Positions 27,176 through 36,732 are shown, numbered from the stretch's first letter. The stretch: 64,000 nucleotides of DNA from Pseudobdellovibrionaceae bacterium (GCA_021463345.1 JAJTYM010000016.1:1-64000); one strand, 5' to 3'. Numbers and translations are program-made. The notes: generated by a model not told the origin, from the letters alone.

Positions 27176-27217
27176 GAAACGGAACGCGCGGCGTGTTCGC
27201 GCCGCGCGTTCCGTTTC
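27176..27217. terminator. long hairpin between pilin and downstream pilus genes
   Basis: A perfect 18-bp stem: GAAACGGAACGCGCGGCG (27176-27193) pairs with its complement at 27200-27217 across the 6-base loop TGTTCG. It lies 44 bases after the pilin stop. There is no strong T-run, so it could act as a partial terminator or protect the pilin mRNA 3' end from decay, either of which would raise pilin over chaperone and usher. Confidence 0.7.
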
Positions 27218-27260
27218 AGATCGGGTCGCTCCGAGTGGGGAGGGACCTTCGGCGCGAGGC

Positions 27261-27764
27261 TCAGAGCGCGGTCAGGGTGAGCGTGACCGTGTCTTCGTAC
27301 GTGCCCGAAACCGCGGGCGTCGCGATCGGGTAAACGCGCACGTTGATCGCCGAGGCCTGGCCGACGACCGGGGCCGAGAGCGTCGTTTGCTTCAGGGTCG
27401 TGGGCGTGCCGCCGAGCGCTTGGAAACCCATGGAACCGGCGCCGGCGACCTCGAGTTCGTATTCGGCGTAGCTCGTGGGCGTGGTCGTGTTCGCCAAGCG
27501 GGATTGACCGTTGGCGGAAGTCGCGTCGATGCGGTAGCCGTCGTTGCTGTTGCAGCTCACGTTCGCGTTGGCGATGCCCATCGAGGGCGTGCCGGCGATG
27601 ATCGGCAGGTTCAGGTTCGCGCCGGCGAACGGGGCCGTGTCCACGGAATCCAGGACGCAGTTGGAGGCGATTTGGCCGCGCAGGAGCAGGGTGGCGGCTT
27701 TGGCCTCGGTCATCAGCGATGTGAACGCGAGGGTGAGGGCGGTGGCGAACAAAATCTTCTTCAT
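27261..27764 (-). CDS. major pilin, spore-coat-U (SCPU) domain, CsuA/B-like
   Basis: A 167-aa exported subunit: signal peptide KKILFATALTLAFTSLMTEAKA, then the SCPU-type sequence LLLRGQIASNCVLDSV with a Cys that should bond with the one in ANVSCNSNDGYRID. It ends GTYEDTVTLTLTAL, the usual SCPU ending (strand that accepts the chaperone). AAGGAG lies 6 bases before the ATG. As first gene and typical size, it is the shaft subunit of an archaic chaperone-usher pilus used for adhesion or biofilm. Confidence 0.9.
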   Translation of the reverse strand: MKKILFATALTLAFTSLMTEAKAATLLLRGQIASNCVLDSVDTAPFAGANLNLPIIAGTPSMGIANANVSCNSNDGYRIDATSANGQSRLANTTTPTSYAEYELEVAGAGSMGFQALGGTPTTLKQTTLSAPVVGQASAINVRVYPIATPAVSGTYEDTVTLTLTAL

Positions 27765-28147
27765 TTACGACTCCTTAATGGTCGATGGGTGTTGGTGGAC
27801 GGGGAACGAAAATTCCGTTTTTATCGATCCTTCATCTCATTGCGAATCCGTGCGCGAGGGAGTAAGAGGCATGCCCGCGCGGACTTCGCGCCTCCGCTCC
27901 CTCGGGTTCGTTTCGGGAGTCTCGGCGCGCCCTGGGCCCTTGCCACCGCGCGCGGCGGCCGTCCGGTGCTGCCATCCTCTGGTGCCTAACGACTTAACGG
28001 TAGCATCGTGGGATTCGGCTTCCAAACAAAGCCGATCGACCCGGACCTCGGGCCGGTCCGGAGGGGAGGCCGGCCTTCGCTAGGCCGGTTCGCGAGAGGG
28101 CCGGCCTGACGAAGGCCGGCCGGAGGATCGGCGCGCGCCGGCCCCCT
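27765..28147. other. gene-free region upstream of the pilus operon
   Basis: About 380 bases without a supported gene. It must hold the pilus operon promoter; a locally AT-rich stretch lies about 40-60 bases before the pilin ATG (GATAAAAAC on the minus strand, near 27813-27821), but I cannot assign boxes firmly. The other half carries several GGCCGGCC palindromes that end the transcription unit of the VWA lipoprotein. Confidence 0.4.
28099..28121. terminator. GC-rich hairpin downstream of the VWA lipoprotein gene
   Basis: GGCCGGCCT (28099-28107) pairs with AGGCCGGCC (28113-28121) over a 5-base loop. Further CCGGCC/GGCCGG pairs lie beside it at about 28066-28090. It sits 27 bases past the stop codon, with no T-run. 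Confidence 0.45.
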
Positions 28148-31039
28148 TCACTGAGGGGCGGCGAGGCAGGCGTATTCGAGCCGGTTGTCGCCCAGGGGCA
28201 GGGGCGTCGCGAAGGTGATCTTGTTGCCTTCGATCACGTACGCGGGGACCGCCGACATGTCGGCGGTCGTGACCTCCACATCGGCCTTGCCGTCGCCGTT
28301 CGTGTCGATCGGCGGGCATTTGAGCGTCGCCGAGCGGACGAGTTCGACGACGCCGTTGCCGATGGTGGTCAGCTGCGAGCCGTAGTCGGGCGCGCAGACC
28401 GTGCCGACGACGCCGCCGGTGAGTTTGGACAGCGCCTCGTACGCGTGGCCGTAGTCCTCGTTTTCCGCCTGGGCTTTACACGCCTTGTCGCCGGGTTTCA
28501 CGATGATCGAGTGGAAGGAAAACGGTTTCTGGTTCAGCCACGTCTCGGCGATCAGCTTGTTGAGGTTCTCGCCGTTGTTGCTCGGGAACGTGCCTTTCGG
28601 GTTGGTCTCGTCCGCGTCGGTCACGACGATGACGGCGAGCGCCGCGCCCGGCCGGAAAAACGCGCGATTCGGGGCGTTCACGGCCAGCGTGTTGTTCTGC
28701 GAACGTTCGACCGCTCGGTACGTCGCGCGGATCCCCTGCTCGTTGCCGCTGCCTTCGTTCTGCGAGCGTTGGACCGTCGCGCCGAACGCCTGCCGGGCCG
28801 CGGCCGGATCCATTTTGGAATCGAGGATATGGAGGCTGGTGCCGTTGAACTTCAGGAGGCGGCCGTCACGCTTGTCGGAATCGGAGTCCACGTCGGTCGT
28901 GATGATCGCGACTTGCCAGTCGAGGTTCTTGAGCTGATCGAGGAATGTGCCGAAGCGGGCGGCCATGTTCTTTTGCTCGGTGTTCATCGAGCCCGAGTTG
29001 TCGATGACGACGAGGATGTCGGCTTTGGCGTTGGCCGTGACCTTGACGTCCTGAACGTGGTTTTGCGTGCCGAGCTCCACGCGCCAGGAGACTTCGTTCC
29101 TGCCGGTGTTCCCGGCGCGGTCCTTGGCCTCGATTTCGAAGACGTAGTCGCCGGGCGCGAGGCCTGTGATCCTGCGTTCCTCGGTCGCGTTGCAAGGGAC
29201 GAGTTGGCCCTTGAACCCGCACAGGACCGCGTCGACGCCGGAGCCGGCGTCGGTGACGTTGAAGAGGATTTCGGCGGCGGCCGTGTTTTGGATGACGGAC
29301 AAGGGGCGTTTGGCGAAATTGATCGCCGGGGCGACCGAGTCGAGCGTCCAGAGGTGCGTCTTCACGTCGGAGACGTTGCCGGCGGCGTCGGTGGCGCGCA
29401 GGTAGAAGGCGTGGTGGCCTTCGTCGGACACGGGAAAAAGAGCGGGCGATGAGCACGGCGCGTAGGCGCTGTTGTCGATGCGGCATTCCACCCGGAGCGG
29501 GCCCGTGCCGTTGGGGTCCGCGGCTCGGAACTCGAAACTCGCTTCTTTGGCGTTCGTCATGGCCAAGGGGCCGGAGAGGATCTCGACCTGCGGTTTGGTC
29601 AGGTCGATCGTCCACGAAGCGACGGCCGGGGAGGAGACGTTCCCGGCGCGGTCGTAGGCGCGCACCTGGACGCTGTGCGGGCCTTCGGCGAGCGCGCCGT
29701 AAGTTTTGGGAGATGAGCAGGGTTGATAGCCGGTTCCGTCGATTTGGCACTCGGCGCGATCGACGCCGCTGCCGGCGTCCTGGGCGGAGAAGGCGATCGT
29801 GGCCGATGCCCTGTTGTTGATCGGTTCGGGGCGCGCGACGATCTGCACGGTCGGCGGCGTCAGGTCGATCGACCAGGCGTGCGAGGCGGGCGCCGAGCGG
29901 TTGCCGGCCGAATCGATCCCGATCACGGAGAAGCGATGGTCGCCGGCGGCGAGGCCTTGGTAGCTCTGCGGCGACGCGCACGCCGCGTAGGGGCCGCCGT
30001 CGACCGAGCACTCGAGCCGGCTGATGGCGCTCAGGCCGTCGGTTCCCTCGAATTCGAAGGCGGCCGAGCCTGAATTCGAGTGCGGCGCGGGCGCTTTGAC
30101 GATGCGCACGCTCGGCGCCGTCAGATCGATCGTCCAATCGTGCGAAGCGATGTCGCTGACGTTCCCGGCGCGATCGTAGGCGCGCACTTGGAACCGCCGC
30201 GCGCCTTCGGCCACGACCGCGGAGTGGGGGCTCAAGCAGGCGGTGAAGCCGGCTTGCCCGTCCAGCCGGCACTCGAAGCGGTCGATGCCGGCGAGCGCGT
30301 CGGTGGCCGAGAACTGGAAAGCGGCCGTCAGGCTCGAGGTGACTTTGGCGGGCGTTTGGTTGAGCGTGACGACGGGAGCGGTGCGGTCGACGATGAAGTG
30401 GCTCTGCACGGGGGCGGCTTCGTTCCCGGCGCGGTCCTTGGCGGTGATGCGGATGGTGGCGGCGCCTTCAGAGAGGTTGTCGGCGACCGCGACGTCCCGG
30501 CAGGCCGCGGCGGCGCCTGAACCGACCGCGCACTGCGCGTCACCGAGGCCGGAGCCGGCATCATCCACGATGAATTCGACGCGCGCGGAAGGCGTGTTGA
30601 CGTAAGACGCCACGTCGCGCGTGACGCGGATCACGGGAGCGATGTCGTCGTGCACGATCGAGTCGCTGAAACAGTCGCTTTCGGCGGAGGGAACCGCCTT
30701 TTCACGGTATTTGACGTAGACTTTGCCTTCGCTGTTGGCGGCCGGGAGTTTCCATGCGCGGTTCACGCTGTACGGCGCCCAGTCCCCGCCGCCGTCGCAT
30801 CCCGGGACGTTCGTGATGTACATTTCATCGGCGCCGTTGTGGATCAGGGAGAGTTGCACGTCTTGAGAGTTGGTGAACTCGGCGCCTTCGTTGATCAGGA
30901 GGCCGCCGTCGGCATTGAGTTTTGACTTCAACCCCTCGACATCCATGCCGAATCGGACTTGGCCGCAGTTGTTGTAGCCGACCATGATCGCCAGGCCGGC
31001 GAAGATCAGGGTGCCGCGCATCGTGTTCAGTCGCCGCAT
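28148..31039 (-). CDS. VWA-domain lipoprotein with six Ig-like repeats (963 aa)
   Basis: A lipobox Cys at about residue 25 follows GLAIMVGYNN. Six tandem repeats of about 87 residues run through the first two thirds; most contain a pair of cysteines in ECxxDGxxYxxCxSP, then AYDRAGNVS and WTIDLTxP. From about residue 675 a von Willebrand A domain follows, with the MIDAS start DILVVIDNSGSMNTEQ and VVTDADETN. Near the end is DTNGDGKADVE, a calcium-loop-like sequence. GGAGG lies 7 bases before the ATG at 31039. A surface adhesion or metal-dependent binding role is likely; the ligand is unknown. Confidence 0.85.
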   Translation of the reverse strand: MRRLNTMRGTLIFAGLAIMVGYNNCGQVRFGMDVEGLKSKLNADGGLLINEGAEFTNSQDVQLSLIHNGADEMYITNVPGCDGGGDWAPYSVNRAWKLPAANSEGKVYVKYREKAVPSAESDCFSDSIVHDDIAPVIRVTRDVASYVNTPSARVEFIVDDAGSGLGDAQCAVGSGAAAACRDVAVADNLSEGAATIRITAKDRAGNEAAPVQSHFIVDRTAPVVTLNQTPAKVTSSLTAAFQFSATDALAGIDRFECRLDGQAGFTACLSPHSAVVAEGARRFQVRAYDRAGNVSDIASHDWTIDLTAPSVRIVKAPAPHSNSGSAAFEFEGTDGLSAISRLECSVDGGPYAACASPQSYQGLAAGDHRFSVIGIDSAGNRSAPASHAWSIDLTPPTVQIVARPEPINNRASATIAFSAQDAGSGVDRAECQIDGTGYQPCSSPKTYGALAEGPHSVQVRAYDRAGNVSSPAVASWTIDLTKPQVEILSGPLAMTNAKEASFEFRAADPNGTGPLRVECRIDNSAYAPCSSPALFPVSDEGHHAFYLRATDAAGNVSDVKTHLWTLDSVAPAINFAKRPLSVIQNTAAAEILFNVTDAGSGVDAVLCGFKGQLVPCNATEERRITGLAPGDYVFEIEAKDRAGNTGRNEVSWRVELGTQNHVQDVKVTANAKADILVVIDNSGSMNTEQKNMAARFGTFLDQLKNLDWQVAIITTDVDSDSDKRDGRLLKFNGTSLHILDSKMDPAAARQAFGATVQRSQNEGSGNEQGIRATYRAVERSQNNTLAVNAPNRAFFRPGAALAVIVVTDADETNPKGTFPSNNGENLNKLIAETWLNQKPFSFHSIIVKPGDKACKAQAENEDYGHAYEALSKLTGGVVGTVCAPDYGSQLTTIGNGVVELVRSATLKCPPIDTNGDGKADVEVTTADMSAVPAYVIEGNKITFATPLPLGDNRLEYACLAAPQ

Positions 31040-31282
31040 AAACGTGCCTCCGGGAACGGGGAATCGACCTCTCTCCTGAGCAATCCCTTTGCCTGTATCG
31101 GTACGGGATTTCCTGGAGTGGCCGCCCAATGATTCGCGGATCGGAATACTTGCGTGTCTTCATGAGGCGTCGAAGCTAACAAACTTGCTCATGAGTTCGA
31201 CGACGGGCCGGGCCCTCGCGGAATGCGGTGGGAATACGAGGGGATCGCGCGCCGGCGTTTCAAGTCGGGACGGAGGCTCGCC

Positions 31283-32101
31283 TCAGGTTTTTCCGCGTCC
31301 GGGCGCGTCGGGTTCGAAGAGCCACCAGCGGCGTTTGAGGCGCGGGCCCGCGGTGACGCCGAATTCCTTGAGCGCGCGCTCGCGGATGAGAGCGGCGATC
31401 TCCCGGGGCGAATCGCTGACGATCCAGCGGTCGATGTCGACGGCGTCGATCGTTTTCTCGCGGACCATCGTTTCGCGCAGAAACGCGATGAGCGGCGCCC
31501 AGTAGGCTTCGCCCATGAGCACCAACGGGAAATTCTTGAGCTTGCCGGTCTGGATGAGGGTGGCGATCTCGAACAGCTCGTCGAGGGTGCCGTAGCCGCC
31601 CGGCGCCGCCACGAACGCGTACGAATATTTCGCGAGCATCACCTTGCGGACGAAGAAGTAACGGAATTCGAGGAAGCGATCGACGTACGGGTTCGGCTTC
31701 TGCTCGCGGGGGAGGATGATGTTGCAGCCGATCGAGCGCCCGCCGGCGTCGCGCGCGCCGCGGTTGGCGGCTTCCATGATGCCCGGGCCGCCGCCGGTGA
31801 CGACGACGAAGCCGGCCTCGGCGAGTTCGCGCCCGAGCGCTCGGGATTGCTCGTAATGGGGATGCCCTTCCGGGAACCGTGCCGAACCGAACACCGTCAC
31901 CGCCGGACCGATGAAGTGCAGATTGCGGAAGCCTTTGACGAATTCCAGGCAGATGCGGAGGATCCTGGCGATCTCGCTCGTCCGCCTTTGCGGGCCTTGG
32001 AGGAAGGCGCGTTCCTCGAAATCCCCGGGCGCCTTCCCCCAGTCGTGCCGCTCAGCCTCGAATTCCCCTGGGGGCGGAGCGTGGATCTTGTCGCGGCTCA
32101 A
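31283..32101 (-). CDS. LOG family protein (cytokinin riboside 5'-monophosphate phosphoribohydrolase-like)
   Basis: Rossmann-fold nucleotide-binding protein. The family signatures GGGPGIMEAANRGA and PGGYGTLDELFE (PGGxGTxxE) are intact, the second forming the active site in characterised LOG proteins that release free base from nucleoside monophosphates. At 272 aa it is longer than the short LOG type and resembles the TIGR00730 group. The start is a TTG at 32101, with AAGGA about 8 bases upstream. It follows nrdB by 24 bases, so it is probably in the nrd operon and may handle nucleotides. Confidence 0.88.
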   Translation of the reverse strand: MSRDKIHAPPPGEFEAERHDWGKAPGDFEERAFLQGPQRRTSEIARILRICLEFVKGFRNLHFIGPAVTVFGSARFPEGHPHYEQSRALGRELAEAGFVVVTGGGPGIMEAANRGARDAGGRSIGCNIILPREQKPNPYVDRFLEFRYFFVRKVMLAKYSYAFVAAPGGYGTLDELFEIATLIQTGKLKNFPLVLMGEAYWAPLIAFLRETMVREKTIDAVDIDRWIVSDSPREIAALIRERALKEFGVTAGPRLKRRWWLFEPDAPGRGKT

Positions 32102-32125
32102 GAGTGGGTCCTTTTCCGGAAGCGC

Positions 32126-33124
32126 TCAGAACGTCTCGTCGAAGGTCACCGCGCCCGTGACGCCCACTTGGTAGGCGGACACGCGGCGCTCGAAGAAATT
32201 CGTCAGTTCCTGCACGTCCTGCAGTTCCATGAACGTGAACGGGTTCTTCGCGTTGAAGCGCGGCGGGATGCTGAGCGCTTGCAGGCGCTGGTCGGCGATG
32301 AACTCGAGGTACTGGCGCATGTCGTTCAGGGACAGGCCGGCGACGCCGTGGTCGAGGATGTCCTTGGCGAACGCCATCTCGCATTCGACGGCTTCCTCGA
32401 TCATCTGAACGATCATCTGCTGCATCGGTTCGTTGAAGAGGTCGGGTTCCTCCGCGCGCGCGGTCTCGATGACTTTCATGGCGAAATGGATGTGCGCGCT
32501 CTCGTCGCGGAACACCCAGTTCGTGCCGGCCGCGAGGCCGTCGAGCAGGCCCTTGGAGCGCAGGAAGTAGACGTACGCGAACGCGCCGAAGAAGAACAGC
32601 CCCTCCACGCAGGTGGCGAAGCAGATCAGGTTCATGAGGAACCTGCGGCGATCCTGGATCGTCGCGAGTTTGTCGAGCTGGTTGATCGAGTCCATCCACT
32701 TGAAGCAGAACTCGGCCTTTTTCTTGATCGACGGGATGTTCTCGACCGCCGCGAACGCCTTGGCGCGCTCGTCGTGGTCGGGGATGTAGGTGTCGAGAAG
32801 CGTGAGGTAGAACTGCACGTGCAGAGCTTCTTCGTACAGCTGGCGGGAGAGGTACAGGCGCGCCTCGGGAGAATTGATGTGCTTGTAGAGGTTGAGCACG
32901 AGGTTGTTGCCGACGATCGAGTCGCCCGTCGCGAAAAACGCGACCAGGCGCGAGATCAGGTGGCGTTCGGCCGGCGTGAGCCGAGTCTGCAGATCCGTCG
33001 TGTCCTTGGAGAAGTCGACTTCATCCACCGTCCAGGTGTTCTTGATGCCGTTTTTGTACATTTCGTAGAACACGGGGTACTTCATCGGTCGCAAGGTCAG
33101 GTTGAAGCCGGGGTTGAGAATCAT
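32126..33124 (-). CDS. nrdB: class Ia ribonucleotide reductase beta subunit
   Basis: Carries the diiron/tyrosyl-radical centre that drives deoxyribonucleotide synthesis by NrdA. Iron ligands fit EEALHVQFYLTLLDTY (Glu, His) near residue 105 and RDESAHIHFAMK near residue 200, plus Glu residues in between. The 332-aa length is usual. GGAGG precedes the ATG by about 10 bases. It follows nrdA directly and precedes the LOG gene. The start is supported by ILNPGFNLTLRPMKYP. Confidence 0.95.
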   Translation of the reverse strand: MILNPGFNLTLRPMKYPVFYEMYKNGIKNTWTVDEVDFSKDTTDLQTRLTPAERHLISRLVAFFATGDSIVGNNLVLNLYKHINSPEARLYLSRQLYEEALHVQFYLTLLDTYIPDHDERAKAFAAVENIPSIKKKAEFCFKWMDSINQLDKLATIQDRRRFLMNLICFATCVEGLFFFGAFAYVYFLRSKGLLDGLAAGTNWVFRDESAHIHFAMKVIETARAEEPDLFNEPMQQMIVQMIEEAVECEMAFAKDILDHGVAGLSLNDMRQYLEFIADQRLQALSIPPRFNAKNPFTFMELQDVQELTNFFERRVSAYQVGVTGAVTFDETF

Positions 33125-33251
33125 GGGGCGCTGTCCTCCGTGGGTGGGCGGGGTGTGAGTGGGTGGGCGAGAATGGGAAAGAGCGGGCGGAACAAAAGCG
33201 ATGCGGTCCGGCGACGGGCCCGGGCGGAAGCCCGGCCCCGTCGCGGGTCGA

Positions 33252-35798
33252 TCACTGGCAAGCTTCGCAGGCCTCCGGGTTTTCCAGCGAGCATGCGACG
33301 GCTTCCATGTCGGAGTACGTCTTTTTCGGCGCGCTTTCGGTCGAGGTCGCGGGATCCGTTCCCGTTCCGGCGCTCGGCGCGCCGCCCGCCGCCGGCGAGG
33401 TGATCGTGACTTTGGCGATGCTCGTGGCCGGGCGCGAGCGCAGGTAATACGTCGTTTTGATCCCGCGCTTCCAGGCGTACATGTACATCGATGAAAGCTT
33501 GCCGATCGTCGGGCTTTCCATGAACAGGTTCAGGGACGCGCTTTGGTCGATGTAGGCGCCGCGCCCGGCCGCCATGTCGATCAACGCTTTCATCGGCAGC
33601 TCCCAGGCCGTGCGGTAGATCCGGCGGATGTCTTCCGGGATGGCCGCGATGTCTTGGACCGAACCCTCCGAAAGCTTGATTTCGTTGCGCACGCGCTCGT
33701 TCCACAGGCCGCGGGCCTTGAGCTCCGCGACCAGGTACTTGTTCACCTGCAGGAATTCGCCCGAGAGGGTTTCGCGCTTGAAAAGGTTCGAGACCATCGG
33801 TTCGATGGACTCGTAAGAGCCCACGATCGAGGCGATGGTCGCCGTCGGCGCGATCGCGATGCACAGGGAGTTGCGCAGTCCCGACTTCTTGACGCGTTCG
33901 CGCAGCAGCGCCCAGCGGCCTTCGTTGGGGGGTTTGACGCCCCATAGGTCGAACTGCAGCTGGCCGAGCGACGCCCGCGTCTCATGGAAGGCCGGGTGGG
34001 GGCCGAATTTCTCGGCGAGTTCGCAGGAAGTGAGGAGCGCGTTGTAATAGATCTCCTCTTGGATCCGGCGCGAGAGTTCCTGCGCTTCGGCCGAGTCGAA
34101 CGGCAGGCGCAGTTTGAACAGCGCGTCCTGCAAGCCCATCACGCCCAGGCCCACCGGCCGCCATTTGCCGTTGGAATCCGCGGCTTCCGGGATCGGGTAG
34201 AAATTGATGTCGATCACGCGGTCGAGGAAAACCATCGCCGTGCGCACGGTCCGCGCGAGCTTTTCGAAATCGAACTCGCCGTTCTCGATGTGGCGGCCGA
34301 GGTTCACGGAACCCAGGTTGCACACCGCGGTCTCCCCGCCGCTGGTGATCTCGAGGATCTCCGTGCAAAGGTTGGAGAGATGGATCACGTTCTCGGGCCG
34401 GAGCGTCTGGTTGCTCTTCAGGTTCGACGCGTCCTTGAACGTCATCCAGCCGTTGCCGGTCTGGGCGAGGGTCTTCATCATGCGGCCGTAAAGGTCGCGC
34501 GCCTTCACCTGGCGGATGAAGAGGCCGTCTTTCTCGGCCTGCAGGTAAGCCGTTTCGAACGCCGGGCCGTAGAGGTCCGTGAAATGGGGCACGGTCTTCG
34601 GGTCGAAGAGCGACCAGGTGCCGTCCTCTTCCACGCGTTTCATGAACAAGTCCGGGACCCAATTGGCGAGGTTGAGGTTGTGGGTGCGCTTGGCCTCGTC
34701 GCCGGTGTTCTCGCGCAGGTCGAGGAATTCTTCGATGTCCGCGTGCCAGGTTTCGAGGTACACGCAGCACGCGCCTTTGCGTTTGCCGCCCTGGTTGACG
34801 GCTGCGACCGACGAGTCGAGCGTCTTCAGCCACGGCACGATGCCGTTGGAGTGGCCGTTGGTGCCCTTGATGTGCGAGCCGCGCGCGCGCACGCGGTGGT
34901 AGGCCACGCCGATGCCGCCGGCGAATTTCGAGAGAAGGGCGATGTCGGTGTATTTCTTGTAGATGCCGGCGAGGTCGTCCTCGGGGCTGTCGAGCAGGTA
35001 GCACGAGCTCATCTGCGGGCGTTGCGTGGCCGAGTTGAAGAGCGTCGGCGTCGACGGCATGTAGTCGAGCCGCGAGACCAGGTTGTAGAGGTCGATCGCC
35101 TCTTGGGGCGTCTGCGCCAGGCCGCAGGCGACGCGCATGAAGAAATACTGGGGCGTCTCGAGCACCAGGCGGCTTTTCGGATCCTTGAGGAGGTACCGGT
35201 CGTAGACCGTGCGCAGGCCGAAGTACTCGAAAAGGTTGGTGCGGTTGGCGTTGATCGCGTCCTCGATCTTCGCTTGGTACTGGCGGACGAAGGCGACGAC
35301 GTGGTCGGCGATGATGCCTTGGCGGTTGCCGTACTCGATCGACTCCATGAAGTTGCGCGCGCCGAGCGTGCGCACCTCCTCCTCGATCGTCAGGCTCAGG
35401 AGCCGCGCCGCGAGGGCGGAATACTGCGGCTCCTCGCCGATGAGCAGAGAGGCGGTGGCGATGCAGAGGTCGTCGAGTTCCTTGGTGGTGGCGCCGTCGT
35501 ACAGGCCGCTGATCGCTTTGATGGCGACGCGGTACGGGTCGACTTCGCTCAGGCCCGCGCAGCAGCGGGTGACGCGGTCGACGATCTTCTGCACGTTCAC
35601 GGGAACGAGCGAGCCGTCGCGCTTGCGCACGCGCATCTGATGCGCTTCCGCCGCCGCCTCTTCGGCCGCGACGCCGGCCGCTTGCGCCACCGCCGCCGCG
35701 ACGGCCGCCGCCGCCGCGCCTGCGGTCGCCTCCGGGGCGAGGTCTGGATCGCTGCTTGGGTCGTTGCTTGGGCTGATGTTCGTCTGGGTCATTTCCAT
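33252..35798 (-). CDS. nrdA: class Ia ribonucleotide reductase alpha subunit
   Basis: Catalytic subunit that reduces NDPs to dNDPs. An ATP-cone at about 50-140 (RVRKRDGSLVPVNVQKIVDR) senses ATP/dATP. Catalytic Cys positions and finger-loop text appear in ICTEILEITSGGETAVCNLGSVNL and further PTATIASIVGSYESIEP. The C-terminal pair CEACQ passes electrons from thioredoxin or glutaredoxin. An Ala-rich insert (about residues 22-48, AGAAAAAVAAAVAQAAGVAA) lies before the ATP-cone and is unusual. I chose the ATG at 35798, with GGAGG 5 bases upstream. Confidence 0.96.
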   Translation of the reverse strand: MEMTQTNISPSNDPSSDPDLAPEATAGAAAAAVAAAVAQAAGVAAEEAAAEAHQMRVRKRDGSLVPVNVQKIVDRVTRCCAGLSEVDPYRVAIKAISGLYDGATTKELDDLCIATASLLIGEEPQYSALAARLLSLTIEEEVRTLGARNFMESIEYGNRQGIIADHVVAFVRQYQAKIEDAINANRTNLFEYFGLRTVYDRYLLKDPKSRLVLETPQYFFMRVACGLAQTPQEAIDLYNLVSRLDYMPSTPTLFNSATQRPQMSSCYLLDSPEDDLAGIYKKYTDIALLSKFAGGIGVAYHRVRARGSHIKGTNGHSNGIVPWLKTLDSSVAAVNQGGKRKGACCVYLETWHADIEEFLDLRENTGDEAKRTHNLNLANWVPDLFMKRVEEDGTWSLFDPKTVPHFTDLYGPAFETAYLQAEKDGLFIRQVKARDLYGRMMKTLAQTGNGWMTFKDASNLKSNQTLRPENVIHLSNLCTEILEITSGGETAVCNLGSVNLGRHIENGEFDFEKLARTVRTAMVFLDRVIDINFYPIPEAADSNGKWRPVGLGVMGLQDALFKLRLPFDSAEAQELSRRIQEEIYYNALLTSCELAEKFGPHPAFHETRASLGQLQFDLWGVKPPNEGRWALLRERVKKSGLRNSLCIAIAPTATIASIVGSYESIEPMVSNLFKRETLSGEFLQVNKYLVAELKARGLWNERVRNEIKLSEGSVQDIAAIPEDIRRIYRTAWELPMKALIDMAAGRGAYIDQSASLNLFMESPTIGKLSSMYMYAWKRGIKTTYYLRSRPATSIAKVTITSPAAGGAPSAGTGTDPATSTESAPKKTYSDMEAVACSLENPEACEACQ

Positions 35799-36522
35799 AT
35801 GGCCTCCGCCAAGTCTGTCTCCGCGCTGCGGGCCGCGGGTTCCGCGCCGCCGGGGTTTCTCCGCCGAGCCGCGCGCGTTCATTCCCTTGTCATGATCGGT
35901 CCCGTCGCGTGAAGGGAGGGAGACGCTAGCGCCGCCGTCCCTTCGCGCGCAAGGGAAAACCCCAAAAACCAGCCGCTGTTTCGCGCCACTTCATTCAGCA
36001 GCTGAAACATTGAACAGCCGTCGCTCCCGCGGATGCTCCGCGGGCGGCGATAAACAAAATCGATTTGTGATGGGAGCGCCCGTTCTCAGGGGGCTCCGGA
36101 CGCAAATCGACCCACTCGCGCGGCGTCGCCCGCGGCCGACGGCCCGGGATTCCCGCGCGAAAACGCACACCATGGACATTGTTCGATGGCGAAGGGTTCG
36201 TGAATCATTCGACCCGGCCGCGGGCCTTCCTTCGCGGATGCCCGTCGGCTGGTTTTTCGCCCGGTTCTCCGCGCGATTCTCCTCGAGCCGAACCCGTCAC
36301 TGACTCGACTCTAGGATGGCCCTGAAAATTCTGTCAAAGAAGATTTCAGATGCGTGAGAGGAAAGTTTTTTCACGTTCCGCGCGCGCTCGGAGTGCGCTG
36401 CATGAGAGCGCCGTTTCTCCTCATTTTTTTTGCAATCGTGCCTATTTGCCAGGCGCGCAGCGCGCCGTGCTGGTTTCATTCGGTGCGATAGATATGTGTT
36501 TCGGCATGATTAAGGAGTGCTT
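35799..36522. other. gene-poor region between nrdA and the XRE regulator unit
   Basis: About 720 bases without a supported gene. It holds the nrdA promoter region; I found no clear NrdR box. A perfect hairpin, CCCGCGGA-TGC-TCCGCGGG, lies at 36026-36044. From about 36300 the sequence becomes less GC-rich, with AT-rich tracts near 36355-36370 and 36420-36435, consistent with promoters for the downstream small genes. Short open frames here (36010-36303, 36350-36583) have no convincing ribosome site or motif. Confidence 0.4.
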
Positions 36523-36696
36523 ATGCCTTGTGCATCGGAGCCCCGGTCCGAGGAGGAGGAGAGAGGGCCCGCCCAGGGTTTGAATTCGTTCGTCGGGCGA
36601 AGGCGCCCGGTTCGGAGGTCTTTCTCGGCGATCAGCTTAGCCGCGACCATGGTTGGGTTGACTTACGCCCAGAAGAAGCCCAAGAGTAGTAGGTAA
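36523..36696 (+). CDS. tiny Arg-rich protein (57 aa) upstream of the XRE regulator
   Basis: A 57-residue frame with a strong ribosome site (AAGGAG, 5 bases before the ATG). It starts MPCASEPRSEEEERGP, has a basic middle (FVGRRRPVRRSFSAI) and a hydrophobic stretch (SLAATMVGLTYA), then ends KKPKSSR. It ends 36 bases before the XRE gene in the same direction, so the pair may be one transcript, perhaps as partner or leader peptide. I do not recognise it. Confidence 0.5.
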   Translation: MPCASEPRSEEEERGPAQGLNSFVGRRRPVRRSFSAISLAATMVGLTYAQKKPKSSR

Positions 36697-36732
36697 ACAT
36701 TTGTTAGTGGTCTTGCGAAGAGGAGGCAGTCG

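Noticed and set aside
36010-36303. A 97-codon plus frame between nrdA and the XRE unit
   Set aside because: No ribosome site and no recognisable domain; composition resembles shadow frames.
35799-36522. NrdR box upstream of nrdA
   Set aside because: I looked for the palindromic NrdR motif and did not find a convincing match.
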